The notes: generated by a model not told the origin, from the sequence alone. A DNA stretch of 64,000 bases from Saccharum officinarum (GCA_020631735.1 CM036221.1:14613381-14677380); one strand, 5' to 3'. Shown: positions 24,947 through 35,605, counted from the stretch's first letter. A program made the numbers and translations.

Positions 24947-25283
24947 TCCATACTATACTACTAAAGTTGGAGATCCCTCCCCCTCTTAGAGAACACCCTA
25001 GATGAACATTTTCCCTCTCTGTGAACAGTACCACCCGTCATGAACAGTACCTACCCGAAAACAGTACTGGTCTAGTGAACAGTACCCGCCCGTGTGAACA
25101 GTGACTACAGTATGCAGTATGGACCATCACGATCCCAACTTCTCATTCATGCACCTTAATGGGTCTATTACTGTAGCAAAGCCTGTCACTGTCCCACACA
25201 TTTTCTTCTCCCCCTCCACTCCTCCTCCTCCTCCTTCCAAATAAATAAATAAATCGCTCGTGCTTTACACGAGTCTCTGCTAG
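24947..25283 (+). mobile_element. Short non-autonomous Helitron (337 bp)
   Basis: It begins with TC (TCCATACTATACTACTAAAG, close to grass Helitron 5' ends) after an A. It ends with CTAG (25280-25283) before a T, fitting insertion between A and T. A perfect 6-bp hairpin (CTCGTG 25257-25262, CACGAG 25268-25273, 5-nt loop) lies seven bases before the CTAG. No terminal inverted repeats or target duplication exist, as expected. Several GAACAGTAC-type repeats lie at 25020-25105. Confidence 0.8.
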
Positions 25284-25570
25284 TACCATCATTTTTTGTG
25301 TCATCCAAGTGTGGCACTCCCTCGGCCACCAAGGAATAAAGGAAGATCTCCCTTTCATCAAAATATAATGTAGTAAGATGTAATTTGATTCAGCTTGACT
25401 CTTAATTTATGTCATGTACTATATTAACCCCTTTTCTTTTTTTGTGAGCATTGTTTGACATGGGGTCTCTAATGTCAAACTATGGACCTTTGCATATAAG
25501 AATCCAATAACACCAAAACTATAGAGTATAGTATATAAATTTAAGACTTCGTTAATAAAGATTCGCTACA

Positions 25571-26310
25571 CTAAAACAAAAATTCCTTGAGGGTCGAAAA
25601 CCGCTAAGAAAAACATGAAACCCGCCGGGGAAATGTTTTGTGAGGGCTGACTGCCAAGTATACAGAGAGCAAGAGAAATTCAATTTCCTTGGCGGTCCAC
25701 CCCCAAGGATAAACTGCCAAGGTAAATTGGGCCACGATCAGAAGTTCCAAAGCGTCAAAAAATTAGTGAACCGTCAAGTATATATATTTTCTTGAGGGCC
25801 TCAAACCCACAAAGAAATGTTACAACTACTAAGGAAATGCTAGAAAAGGTTTAAAAATCTTAGAAACCCTACAGCTACAATCACAACCTCAACCTTAGTG
25901 TGTTGCAACCTCACTGCTATACCTCAAAGTAACATGTGACTAAATGCCCAATGCATTATTTTTTATTCACTTTAGTGAATTTTGTAATACATGTTTGAGA
26001 CTCTAAACAAATTGAAATGAAAAAAAGTTTGAACTAAAAAGTTTTAGATCTCTTCGAGTATTACAATTTTCGTTTAGGTCACTTCTCCATCCGAAATCAT
26101 TTGAAAAAAATCATAAAAATATTTTTTTCTTGGCGATTTACATCTAGAAATGGTTGTTTCCTTGGCGGTTCACAATAACACTCAGGAAAAATTACATATT
26201 TACTTGGAGGCCAAGTGGAACCGCCAAGAAACAAATTACCTTGGCAATTTACTACAACCCCAAGGAAATGATTAATTCCTTGGTGGTTGGATTTTGACAC
26301 TCTTGGAATG
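25571..26310. mobile_element. CACTA-like transposon remnant
   Basis: It starts with CACTA (25571). At least seven copies of a CTTGGCGGT-type motif follow in direct and inverted orientation (about 25690, 25710-25735, 26130, 26160, 26200-26250, 26280), the kind of subterminal repeat bound by CACTA transposase. No clean right TIR is visible, so the right boundary is a guess. Confidence 0.5.
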
Positions 26311-26381
26311 GGTGCATGTCTTTAAAATGGAGGGTCAAATCGAATCGTTTGCAACAAAAGAGTAAGTGTGCCAAGGCAATA

Positions 26382-26634
26382 CTCCCTCTAGTTTTGTAAA
26401 TACTTGATTTTTTTTAGACAACGACATATGGCATGGTTTGGACTACTATTTTCTATTAGAATGTAAAACGAACATGGTAACAAATTTATGCATTTACGAT
26501 GAAGGAACTTTTCATGACAAAATCGATGCATATGATCTTTAGGTTTCTAAACTAGCTATTTTAAAAATGATAATAATCAAAGTTTAAAAGTTTGACTCGA
26601 ACCTTCAAAACGTCCAGCATGAATATAGAGGGAG
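26382..26634. mobile_element. Stowaway-like MITE
   Basis: Left end CTCCCTCTAGTTTT after TA; right end reads as the inverse of CTCCCTC (AGAGGGAG). The right flanking dinucleotide is TG instead of TA, so the element is somewhat decayed. Confidence 0.6.
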
Positions 26635-27169
26635 TGGTGCTGAAAACATCGTTGTAAACTAAATAAATTCGCATATTCTAAGGACGTGACTGGTTACTTG
26701 AATACTTCTGGCCTGGCTAATATTATATCTCAACCAGTCGGAACAGATTTTTTGGAAACTAAACGTGACCTAGCTTGTGCGTGCACCCTAGGTTGCATCC
26801 TTTGGACCTGGCTCACGAGAAAGGAAAATCTCCAGCGTTTCTAGGGAGCCCGGCCTCAAGCTCTGCATGACCAGAGCCTAGCCCGAGTGCTCGATCAAGA
26901 CAAATCAAAGTCGCATGTGGTGGCATGCATAATAATTACAAAATTTTTACAACATCAGTTGTATAGATATTTTTTATCTTCTTCACAAAGTACATTTTTT
27001 CATTCAAATTTGGAGGGACGACCACCCCTTCTATCCATCGATTCAAACAAGAGATTATCGGATTATGGACCATTTAGTCTACTTCAACCAAACAGGATAC
27101 AAGATTATTCTATCTCTTAACTGGGGACAAGATCATTCTATCACACTTTATTCTCGAACCAAACAGACC
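26635..27169. other. Intergenic, no gene seen
   Basis: The small frame at 26887-27120 has no domain. Nothing else supportable. Confidence 0.5.
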
Positions 27170-29003
27170 TATATAGGGCTGCTGCCGCAGGCACCAACCA
27201 GTCGGCTTCCCCTGGCTCGTCGGTCGCGGCAGGGGGGGCCAAGCCGAGGGCGGAGGCGGATGTCGGCATTGGCCGGTGTCGGTGGTGTCGACGTCAACAC
27301 CGGAGAAGGAGGCGGCGCTGCGGACGGTCAAAGGAGACCCCGCAGGCACCGCCGGTCGGCACCACGCCACCGGGGACCGTCGAGACGCACAGCAGGAGGA
27401 GCACTGCCCAACCTGACCCGTTGGTGCGGACAATTCGCCTGGATGTTACGTATGCTCGCGACATCGAGGAGGATCCGATGTTGGAGGAGTTTGCGGCCTC
27501 CCTCACCAGCGATCGGCCAGCCGGGAGGGACTTCTCCGAGCGCCTACCGTCTCCTACCTCGGAGGCCCCAGTCGTGGTCCCGATTGTAGCGGCCACCACG
27601 CTGGAGGACCAGGACCCGACGGACCCGACGACGGAGCCGTTCGGCTGGAATTATAAGCCGGCTGAAAAACACTGTTGGCTGATTTTTTGTGAGAGAAAAA
27701 TACTGTTCTGGCTGAAAAAACAAGCTGAATAAGATGGATTATAAGCATAGTTATCGATTCCATTCCGGTACCGGCCGGAATGGCCGAAACATCTCGTGCC
27801 GGCGACCAAAGCGGAACAGAAGACGCAACATCTAGTACCGGCCTGCATTCCGGCCAATTCCGGCCGTTCCGTGCAAACCCGGCCGTTCCGGGCGGAACTG
27901 TGTGTTCCGTTAATCTCGGTACTGGCCACGTCCAACGCGGTGGCGGCAGTCGTCCGCTATGCCGAGCAGCCGAGAGGGCCGAGGGAGCAGTGCGTTCGTA
28001 CTTCCTAGCCTTTTTCGTGGAGACCGAGACAGCTACGTTTCCTAGGCCAAAGTTGGTACTGTCCTCTCCCAACGTTTCATGGGCCAAGAGAGCTACGTTG
28101 GGCCACTTGGGCCAAAAATGATCATATTTCATGCTGAAATTATTTGAAATATGTATGTATAATACATAATATTAAGATGTATAAAATGTATTATTATATA
28201 ATCTGTAACCCGGAATGGTACGCCGGAATGAACCGGTATTGGTACGTTCCATTCCAACAAGCAAACCGGAATGACCACCGGAATGGAATTGACAAGCATG
28301 ATTATAAGCCAGATGAACAGAGCCGACGTTGGATTCCGGGGCTCTGCGGACTCCTCCTCCGCGCTCCATTCCGTGGGTGGACCCTACGACGCTAGCTGCG
28401 TCTCCCGGGTTCCCACCGGTGGACACCCCGGCGAGTATGGATAGCAATGACTCTGAGGTTAGCGACGACACCGCCAAACGCCGCCTCGACAACTTCCTCA
28501 GCAAGGTGACGCGTAAGAGGGACCCTCCTCTTATCTGTGAGCCACCAAAGTAGTCTCCTGCGAAGCCGGTGCTACCGCGACGTAGCAGGAGACAGGCGTC
28601 GCAACCCCTCTCTCAGGTACCCGCCTCCAAACGTGGGGAGGTGCTGATCAGGCGGCGATTGGGCCTCCTCAAGGGTCCTTCAGCCGTATCGGGACTGGCA
28701 GCATATGACAAGATCTTCAGCGGCGGCGGCGACGACCTGATGCCTGACGAAGCAGTAGCGCTGGACGAGCTCTTCCTGGCTAATCGGGCGTGCAGCAAGG
28801 CCGCCGTTTTATTCGCATCGCTGCGCTTGTTTGGGTTGTTTTCCTTATGTAATATCGACCTAGAGTTCGGATAGGACGGTCCAACTACGACTGTGTTTGA
28901 CCTCATTTTTGGCGCTCGTCACTAGCGCATTGTATGTCTGTCTAGACTCTTCTTCTTAATACAAATGATACGCAAATCTTTTGCATATTCGAGAAAAAAA
29001 AGA
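27170..29003 (+). mobile_element. LINE-like non-LTR retroelement remnant, interrupted
   Basis: The 3' end is a grass LINE-type 3' UTR: TCTTCTTAATACAAATGATA, GCAAATC, then CGAG and an A-run (28990-29000). Upstream plus-strand coding remnants have retroelement-ORF character. The segment 27421-27650 is acidic and Pro-rich. The segment 28329-28553 contains RRLDNFLSKV, and in the same frame after a TAG (28551-28553) the segment 28569-28874 has RRSRRQASQ, SKRGEVLIRRRLGLL and AYDKIF. No reverse transcriptase is present. A GGAAT-rich inverted-repeat insertion (27752-28300) and MITE-like sequence split it. Confidence 0.5.
27752..28300. mobile_element. Putative hAT-like DNA element rich in GGAAT/CCGGAAT motifs
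   Basis: The ends are inverted: ATCGATTCCATTCCGGT on the left and ACCGGAATGGAATTGAC on the right. The flanking octamers GCATAGTT and GCATGATT match at 6 of 8 positions, compatible with a decayed 8-bp duplication. Many GGAAT repeats lie near the ends. The interior shows no transposase. Confidence 0.4.
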
Positions 29004-30319
29004 GTACAACAATGTCTAGGTCCATGCCTAGAATTGTATTTTTTTTGGACGGAGACATAACACCTTTGTTAATTGTAATCAGCAGGACATGAGTATTTTC
29101 GGCACGAGTTGGGGAGAAACCTTCCACTAAAACTAATGTCTACAAAGGCCCATTCCAATAAATCCATGCCATCCAGCAGCATGACTGCATTGATTACTAA
29201 GATAAGAAAATAGATAGGCATCGATCGTAGTAGTAACTCTCGAGGATGATGTTCTTGTCGCCGTTTTGACTCTTTTTATGCAAAAAGAAGAAGAAAAATT
29301 GAAAAAAAAGAGTGACATGCATGTGTGGTCTTGGTGCGTCCACCACCGCGTCCTGCTCCGTACTGTACTTGTATGTGGCCGTGTGGTCGACAATTTTGAA
29401 AAAAGAATTGGCCATTACCATATGTTGACGTACGTAATACGTCGCAGCTGACGTGCACTTTTTTGACTGAATGCAGCTGACGTACATTGCGACTTCGCGT
29501 GTTACAAGTACGATCTCCATCCCATACCGAATCGTAACGTTTTCTATATTTAATTCGATCAAAATCATATTTTTAGACAAATTCGAATTCGGTTCGACAT
29601 TCGGAACACCAAATTCGAAATAGAAACGAAAACGGTTTAGACATTTTTCCGACCAATTTCTATTTTCTACTTTTAATTTGGAATATCTCGAATTCAAAAT
29701 TCGGTTTAAACCAAATCTAGCCCACTAGAAGTCCAACCTTAGAAAAATTGTATCTTTTTCATTAAAAATTGTAGCTCTCGACGAGATCTATAGCTTTCTA
29801 GTTTTTAGTTTTTTCATTTGAAGTCTTTGAGATGTTCAAAAAAATTAAACAAAGTTTCAACGGTGTATTATTAATCGCGTACAAGAGTTTGTTGCCTTAG
29901 AAAAATCATATGTTCCTTACGTGGTGTCCAATGGAGATACTTTTTTAAAAAAACTTGTAGGACTTGTTAATTATTATTCACTTGTCAATTGTTATGTACT
30001 TGGTCCTACGGGTAAATATTCTGTATTGAATTTTCGTATATGTCGTGTTCAACATAATTCCGCTCGAATTAGTTCGTTTTCGAAATTCTCAATATTCCGT
30101 AAGTTCATGTTTGTTTTCGTGTCCGGCTTTATCGCTTTCGCTTTCGTATTCAAATGTAGAAGTAGAAAACGGTTGAGATGTTTTCCGACCGTTCTGCCAT
30201 GTTCGTTTCGCTGAAATTTGACTTATGCTGATTTGTTATGAGAGAAAAATATTATTCATTCGCTGAAAAGTACTGCTGAAGTAGGACTGAAGAATTGGGA
30301 AAATGGAATTGAAAAACTA
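29004..30319. other. AT-rich repeat-like intergenic stretch
   Basis: No gene seen. The motif GAAAACGGTT..GA..TTTTTCCGACC occurs at about 29628-29660 and again, direct, at about 30160-30193, embedded in TTCG/CGAA-rich sequence. This suggests the edges of an old DNA transposon spanning about 29515-30215. A poly(T) stretch lies at 29038-29045. Confidence 0.35.
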
Positions 30320-30437
30320 CTCCTTCCATTCTAAATTATAAAACGTTTTGAGTTTTTAGACGTATTGATTTTTTACTATGCATCTAAATCTATGAATTTA
30401 GAAATACCAAAACATCTGTAATTTAGAATAGAGGAAG
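30320..30437. mobile_element. Stowaway MITE, 118 bp
   Basis: TA-flanked (30318-30319 and 30438-30439). Inverted termini: TCCTTCCATTCTAAATTATA against its mirror at 30419-30437, with AAACGTTTTG next, typical of grass Stowaways. Confidence 0.75.
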
Positions 30438-30721
30438 TACAAGACAAGGGTAAAAAATTTAGAGTAATCATTATAGGAACAAATGCAACTTAACTTTCAC
30501 TCATTTTCTAAGTTATCTCAAAATTAAACCCAGATTAGGGGGATGGCCGAGCCATTCACTCGTTGCCGTGCAAGAAACACTTCGCTTCTACAACACGCTC
30601 AGCTAGTGCTCACTCGGCCACTCTTTTCCCGCCAAAAAACAAGGGCATGTATATGACCTGGCGATCTGCATTTTATTTTATTATTAAATATATTTTTATT
30701 AGCCGGCCAGCAGCGCTAGCT

Positions 30722-31231
30722 GGGCCTCGTTTAGTTCTGCCGAATCTGGCAGTGCTAAATACACTGTACTGTACTGCAGTACACTGTAGCATTTCATTTG
30801 TATTTTGTTAATAATTGTCTAACCATTGACTAATTAGCTCAAAACGTTCGTCTCACACAGTACAACCAAACTGTGCAATTAGTTTTTGATTTCATCTACA
30901 TTTAGTACTTCATGCATGTACCGCAAGTTTGATGTGACGAGGAATCTTCTTTTTCATAGCGCCAAATTCTGGTGTTTGAGAGAAACTTAGAGTGTGTTTA
31001 GTTCGCGAAAAGTTTTGGCTATGGCTACTGTAGCACATTCGTTTGTATTTGTCAATTAGTGTCCAATCATGGACTAATTAGGCTCAAAAGATTCGTCTCG
31101 TGATTTTCTACCAAACTATGTAATTAATTTTTTTTCGTCTACATTTAATACTCCATGCATGTGTCTAAACATTCGATGTGACGGACAATCTTGAAAAATT
31201 TTGGGAACTAAATACCCCCTAAACAAGACCC
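30722..31231. mobile_element. Tourist-like MITE with a second Tourist-like MITE nested near its right end
   Basis: The outer element starts GGGCCTCGTTTAGTT (30722). Its right terminus AAACAAGACCC is displaced to 31221-31231. Between the two, right after AAACTTA, lies a related inner element (30990-31219) with ends GAGTGTGTTTAGTTC and GAACTAAATACCCCC. Both share internal motifs (GACTAATTA, CTACATTTA, CATGCATGT) with copies at 38954 and 51955. Confidence 0.6.
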
Positions 31232-31873
31232 TAGTTCCTTGTTAAGAACGGAAACAAGCACAGTGACATGCTGATGCTGTTACCACAAGTTAGATGGTGT
31301 AACTTAAAGATGGCAACGGGTGCGTACCCGACGGGTAGTGCCTACCCGTACCCGTACCCGCAAAAAATTACCTGCTGGGTTACCCGTACCCGCATGCGGG
31401 TAAAAAAATAGTTCCATACCCGTACCCGCCGGGTAATTCTCACCCGACGGGTAACCCGTACCCGATAGCATATCCGAAAATTACCTAAAAATATCAAATA
31501 GTCACATGCAAAAATAAATCATTCTAAGCTTCCAACAAGTTACAAACATGCTAACAAACATTATTAACATCATTACAATAAAGGCAATCTACTAGAAATA
31601 TAGTGGATGTCTTAGGGAATGTATCCTGTGCAAACCAAGCAAGCTGTGGAAACTTGCAAACTTTCAATCAAGGCCATAGGATCCCCATATAACGCCTAGG
31701 GAGAGAGGTGGGGCAATTTTACAAAAAAAACGCCCGCCATTAGCCTTAGTAATCTCGTTTTTTTGCAAATGACCCATCCCTAATCTTCTGTACGTGAGTC
31801 GCTTCGTTTCTCCCGTACGTCTGTCCCGCCGCCTCTTTGTTCTCCCATACGCGAACTCGCCGCCGACAGAACC

Positions 31874-32257
31874 ATGCACTCCGACGGCCGCGAGCCACCG
31901 CCCGCTCTCGACGGCCGCGAGCCGCCCTCCGCCCTCGACTGCAGCGAGATGCCGTCCGCCCTCGACTGCCGCGAGCCGCCGCTCACCCTCGACGTTCGTG
32001 AGCCCGGCGGCCGCGAGCAGCCGCTGGACCTCGACAGCCGTGAGCCGACGCTCACCCTCGAAGGCCACGAGCCGCCGCTCGCCCTCGACAACCACGAGCC
32101 GCCGCTGGCCCTCGGCGAATGTGAGTGGCCGCTCGCCCTCAAAGGCTGCAAGTCGCCGCTCGCCCACGATGCCATGGACTCTGGCGCGCGCGACGCCATG
32201 GACCGCGCGCACGCGCACTGTGGACTTGGAAGTGGCAGCCCTTCATGGCGTGGTTAG
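31874..32257 (+). CDS. Nonapeptide-repeat frame in the MULE (possible first exon, uncertain)
   Basis: A 127-codon GC-rich frame consists largely of about ten copies of a nine-residue unit of the form x-R-E-P-P-x-A-L-D, encoded by a degenerate 27-bp tandem repeat (about 31895-32170). Known MULE and FAR1 families do not explain the repeat. A GT at about 32254 and an AG just before 32335 would permit splicing towards the FAR1-type frame, but a TGA lies just before the ATG at 32367. The opposite strand is also open (31664-32218), as expected for a tandem repeat, so translation is unproven. Confidence 0.3.
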   Translation: MHSDGREPPPALDGREPPSALDCSEMPSALDCREPPLTLDVREPGGREQPLDLDSREPTLTLEGHEPPLALDNHEPPLALGECEWPLALKGCKSPLAHDAMDSGARDAMDRAHAHCGLGSGSPSWRG

Positions 32258-32334
32258 TTTCTTCTTTAAGATTTTCATCTTGATTTTGATAGAAATTGAT
32301 CTGATCTAATCATTGATATCATCCTTGCGTGTAG

Positions 32335-33440
32335 TGGACGGTGAACATTTGAAGCCTATGATTTGAATGATATTTGATACACTCACAGATGTGAAGAAAT
32401 TTTATAAATCGTATGCACACGAAGCTGGTTTCTCTGTTCGTGTTGGTCAGCATAAGAAGCAAAATGAGGAAATATTATTCAAGCGGTTCTGTTGTTCAGG
32501 GAAGGGTACAGAAAGGAGATCGTACAAGATGTTAGTGATCAATCCGGAAAAAAGGAAGACACCAAATGTGATGGAATCCAGATGTGGCTGTCAGGCACAT
32601 ATTTGTTGTCAAGCTTTGCAATGTAGTGCCATATATACATATGAAATTTTCAGTAAGTTTCAGGAACAACTTATAGTTGCAAGAGATGATTGCATTATTC
32701 AAGGGATTTCGGAGTCTGAAGATATGAAATTTGTCACCATTAGCAGCCTATCTGGAAGAGAGCGAGTGGTTCAGATGAACAAGTCAAACATGTTTGGTAC
32801 GTGCTCCTGTAAATTATATGAGTCCTATGGCATCGTGTGCCGTCATATCATACAAGTGCTTAGAGGCGAGAAGAAAAATGAGATACCATCGATTTATATT
32901 ATGAAGAGATGGGAGAAAAAATATAAAAGATGAGTTTATATGGTTGTTTTGTTTTGTTCTATGGATGTAATGTTTTCTATGGGCAATAGTGCTGATCAGA
33001 TCTTTATTTTCACATAGAAGTGTTCTTCGACGACGAAGGTAACCTTCTGGATGAAAAGGCTGAAGATCCTATGGAGGTGGTAATGCGGAAAAAAAATTTC
33101 AGATTCACGCAACAAGTTTGAAGATGTTATCTAAATGGCCAAGAACTCTGAACAAGGGATGAAGTTTTTATATTCTAGTTTATCCAACCTTGTAGAACCT
33201 CTCCAAAAGATCATTTCTTGGTAGCAAAATTTCACATGAAGTCGAGATACATCCACCAAATGATATCAAGTATAAAGGGCGATGCAAAAGAATTAAGAAG
33301 AGCAAGGAGAAGAAGGCACCAAGAAAACGGAAGTATGGAAAATGCAAGCTAGTAGTGGATCATGATGCACGAAATTGCCCAATGCCTGATTGTACTAGTG
33401 CTAATTTTCAGTGTGCGAGTGAATTGTACAGCATGAATTT
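32335..33440 (+). pseudogene. FAR1/FHY3-type (MULE transposase-related) remnant with catalytic core deleted
   Basis: The frame at 32367-32933 (188 codons) starts with a FAR1 DNA-binding domain (FYKSYAHEAGFSVRVGQHKK, later SRCGCQAHI). It jumps directly to the SWIM zinc finger (CSCKLYESYGIVCRHIIQVLRG) and the following IYIMKRWEKKY. The MULE transposase core that normally lies between them is missing. Further on, about 33260-33400 reads as the C-terminal knuckle-like region (basic KRIKKSKEKKAPRKRKYGKC, then DHDARNCP), interrupted by stops. It could be the element's own transposase as a deletion derivative or a captured FRS gene; the sequence cannot tell. Confidence 0.75.
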
Positions 33441-33629
33441 CTGGATATTATATTCATAGTACTCAATGGAACACCAGCTGCGTAACAATATAGATTCAGG
33501 CATCGAAGCATGCTCATATTTATTTCATAATATTAAATTTACAATCTCATTTCTGTCGTATAACAGATACCCAAAAAAGGAAATGTGAACACTGGAACTT
33601 CCAGGCAAACTATCCTGACCACACCTGCA

Positions 33630-34187
33630 TGGTGAACTCTCTGCAGAGAGCTAGAACGACGGCATTGTAGGAGGCGGCCACGGGCGGCGCCGCAGCCAGC
33701 ACCTCAGTGGCCTCATCCACGCTGCCAAGCTTGCACAGTGCGGAGACAATGGTGGCGGACACCCCTTCCTGGTCATTTCGTCGAGCATCTTGCGCTCAGT
33801 CAAGACCCGGTGGTTCTGGCACAGAGCCCTGAAGAGCATGTTGTAGGTGAACACGTTGGGCCACACCCCATCCTTCCTCTTGTCGTACACCAGCGCGACG
33901 GCGCCCTCAGTGCACGGGACGCCCCGCAGATGCATCTCCTCACCGTACGCCGCGGATGCGCCGCCGGTGGGCCGCGCGCGCCTCGCACCCGGCCACAGCG
34001 CGCGCACGGCCTCCACGAGTCGCGGCCGTTGCGGCCTCCAGGGGCGCTCCTCCTGCGGGCGGCTCCTCCCGTGGGCGGCTAGATCGGAGGGTGAGAATCG
34101 CGGGCGGGCGACGGCGGCGGTTGTTCTGTGCTCGAGAGAATACGATTGCTGGTCTCCTGCGGATGGGGTTTGGGGGGTGATTTGCAA
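33630..34187 (-). pseudogene. Captured pentatricopeptide-repeat (PPR) gene fragment
   Basis: Minus-strand translation shows PNVFTYNMLFRALCQNH followed by a KMLDEMTRKGC helix, a canonical PPR motif. After a frameshift near 33760 the next repeat continues in another frame as ATIVSALCKLGSVDEATEVL, then SYNAVVLALCREF and a stop near 33615. PPR proteins act in organelle RNA processing, but this piece has only about two motifs, a broken frame and no targeting peptide. It lies opposite to the FAR1-type remnant and inside the MULE TIRs, so it is best read as transduplicated host sequence. Confidence 0.8.
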
Positions 34188-34594
34188 AAAACGTAATAAC
34201 CATTGCTGGCTGGCGGGCGCTTAAATGCAAAATGAACCCATCTCAGCTCCTATCAATCGGATGATCATCGTGTGGCCTTGATGGAAAGTTTGCAAGTTTC
34301 CACAGCTTGGTTTGCACAGGATACATTCCCGATGTCTTAATGGGCCAAATTCATGACTTATATGCGCTAAAATAACTGAGGTTGGCTAGTTATTTTTGCT
34401 GGTATGTCTTACCAACGGGTATGCGGGTATGGGTAATATACACCCGCACCCGTACCCGCCATACCCGATGGGTATAGGATTTTGCTCAATAACGTACCCA
34501 TGGGTAGAAAATTCATCCCATACCCGCCTCTTTATCGGATAATACCCGTCGGATACTCGGGTTTCGGGTACCCGTTGCCATCTCTAGTGTAACT

Positions 34595-35160
34595 CCAGTA
34601 ACCACACAGAGATAGACATATATTTTCCTGTGTAGGAGTTAAAAAAAGAAAAACATGTTCTCATGGAACCAAAAACACGTTTTTTTTTTACCAAACTTAG
34701 GAATTGCTTGGTTCCGGTCAGTATTGGCAACACCACAGCCACACCCGACGTGGCACCCAAAATAAAGTGCGCCACACTCGCCACAGTTTCACCACAATTA
34801 GCACACACTAAACGACGAGCGGGAGGAGCAAAGCGACCGGAGAAAATCTGTGGCGGCCAAAGCGTGGCCGAGAACCAAACAACAACTTTGGTTAGTGTGC
34901 CAGCCGCAGTTTAGGCGTGGCATGTTTTCGGCTGGCAACCAAACACACCCTTAAAACACTTCGACAACCACAAACTTTAACAATAAACATTTCATTTCCT
35001 TAAACCACCAATATCCATAACTAAAAATTTAAATGCAGATTTTTTTATTTATAAGTCCAGCACTAATATTTATTTTATCATAAATAGACCTCCTAAAAAA
35101 CGGGAAAAAAAAGAAAACCGTGGCGTGGTCGGCAACGGCAGCCAATCACACGGGCACGCG
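34595..35160. other. Upstream intergenic region with a MITE-like segment
   Basis: 34690-34955 has GGTT-rich ends (TTGGTTCCGGTC left; TTTGGTTGCCAGCC read inward from the right) and looks like an old MITE, but no clear target duplication is visible. No gene. Confidence 0.35.
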
Positions 35161-35300
35161 ACGGCCACGTGTCCGTGCGGCAGCCGCGGGCGCGCGCCCG
35201 GAACGCACTGCCACCACCCGGTCACCAAACCACCCCACCGGTCGCCGCCGGTCACTCCCGCGCATGCACACACGCCACGGATAAATAACAACCACCCCCC
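35142..35300 (+). promoter_or_regulatory. Promoter of the PP2C gene with ABRE/G-box and TATA-like element
   Basis: GCCACGTGTC (35164-35173) is a G-box/ABRE core bound by bZIP factors in ABA and stress responses. A CCAAT box is at 35142-35146. ATAAATA (35281-35287) is a plausible TATA element and is followed by a pyrimidine-rich patch (35295-35340), common downstream of grass core promoters. The first coding ATG is at 35606. Promoter activity is inferred from motif layout only. Confidence 0.45.
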
Positions 35301-35605
35301 TCCCTTCTCCGCATTTCTTCTCTTCTCCCCCTCGCTTGTTCGTCGCGTCCTCCTCCACAGAAGTCAGATCAAGAAACCGTGTCCTGCCCCTGGGAACCAT
35401 CGGGGGATCGCCCTTCCTCTCCCGCACCCCAGATCGTCCAACGACGGCGGCTTCCGGAGGTCTCCGTGCTCTTTTCGGCGGGTCGGTCGGTTCGCGGATC
35501 GGGCGGTTTCTTGTTTTCCTTCCTGGTTGACGGCGAGGCGGCGGCGGCGGCGTTCGTCTTGGATCGGGAGTCGTTGAGTCGTTTCGCCTGCTGAGAGGTG
35601 CGGAG

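Larger units (their letters stand above)
31615..34330. mobile_element. Mutator-like element (Pack-MULE type) nested in the hAT element
   Basis: A perfect 9-bp duplication GATGTCTTA (31606-31614, 34331-34339) flanks long terminal inverted repeats. The outer 70 bp (31615-31684 against 34262-34330) match at nearly every position, starting GGGAATGTATCCTGTGCAAA. Similarity continues in blocks inward to about 31770/34175 (CGCCCGCC, CGTTTTTTTGCAAAT). A 9-bp duplication and TIRs longer than 100 bp are MULE hallmarks. Cargo: a 27-bp minisatellite frame, a FAR1-type coding remnant (+) and a PPR gene fragment (-). Confidence 0.9.
31305..34586. mobile_element. hAT-superfamily element containing a nested Pack-MULE
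   Basis: Termini are inverted: TAAAGATGGCAACGGGT at 31305 and its mirror ending at 34586 (TAGAGATGGCAACGGGTACC read inward). The flanking 8-bp duplication GTGTAACT (31297-31304, 34587-34594) is perfect. Subterminal regions are packed with TACCCG/CGGGTA repeats. Without the insertion at 31615-34330 the element is only about 550 bp and has no transposase, so it was a non-autonomous hAT MITE before being invaded. Confidence 0.9.

Noticed and set aside
29515..30215. Possible DNA transposon with GAAAACGGTT/TTCCGACC motifs
   Set aside because: The motifs are direct, not inverted, and no target duplication is seen. Reported only as a repeat-like stretch.
31664..32218. 184-codon minus-strand frame in the MULE
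   Set aside because: It is the reverse reading of the 27-bp tandem repeat. A repeat length divisible by three keeps several frames open.
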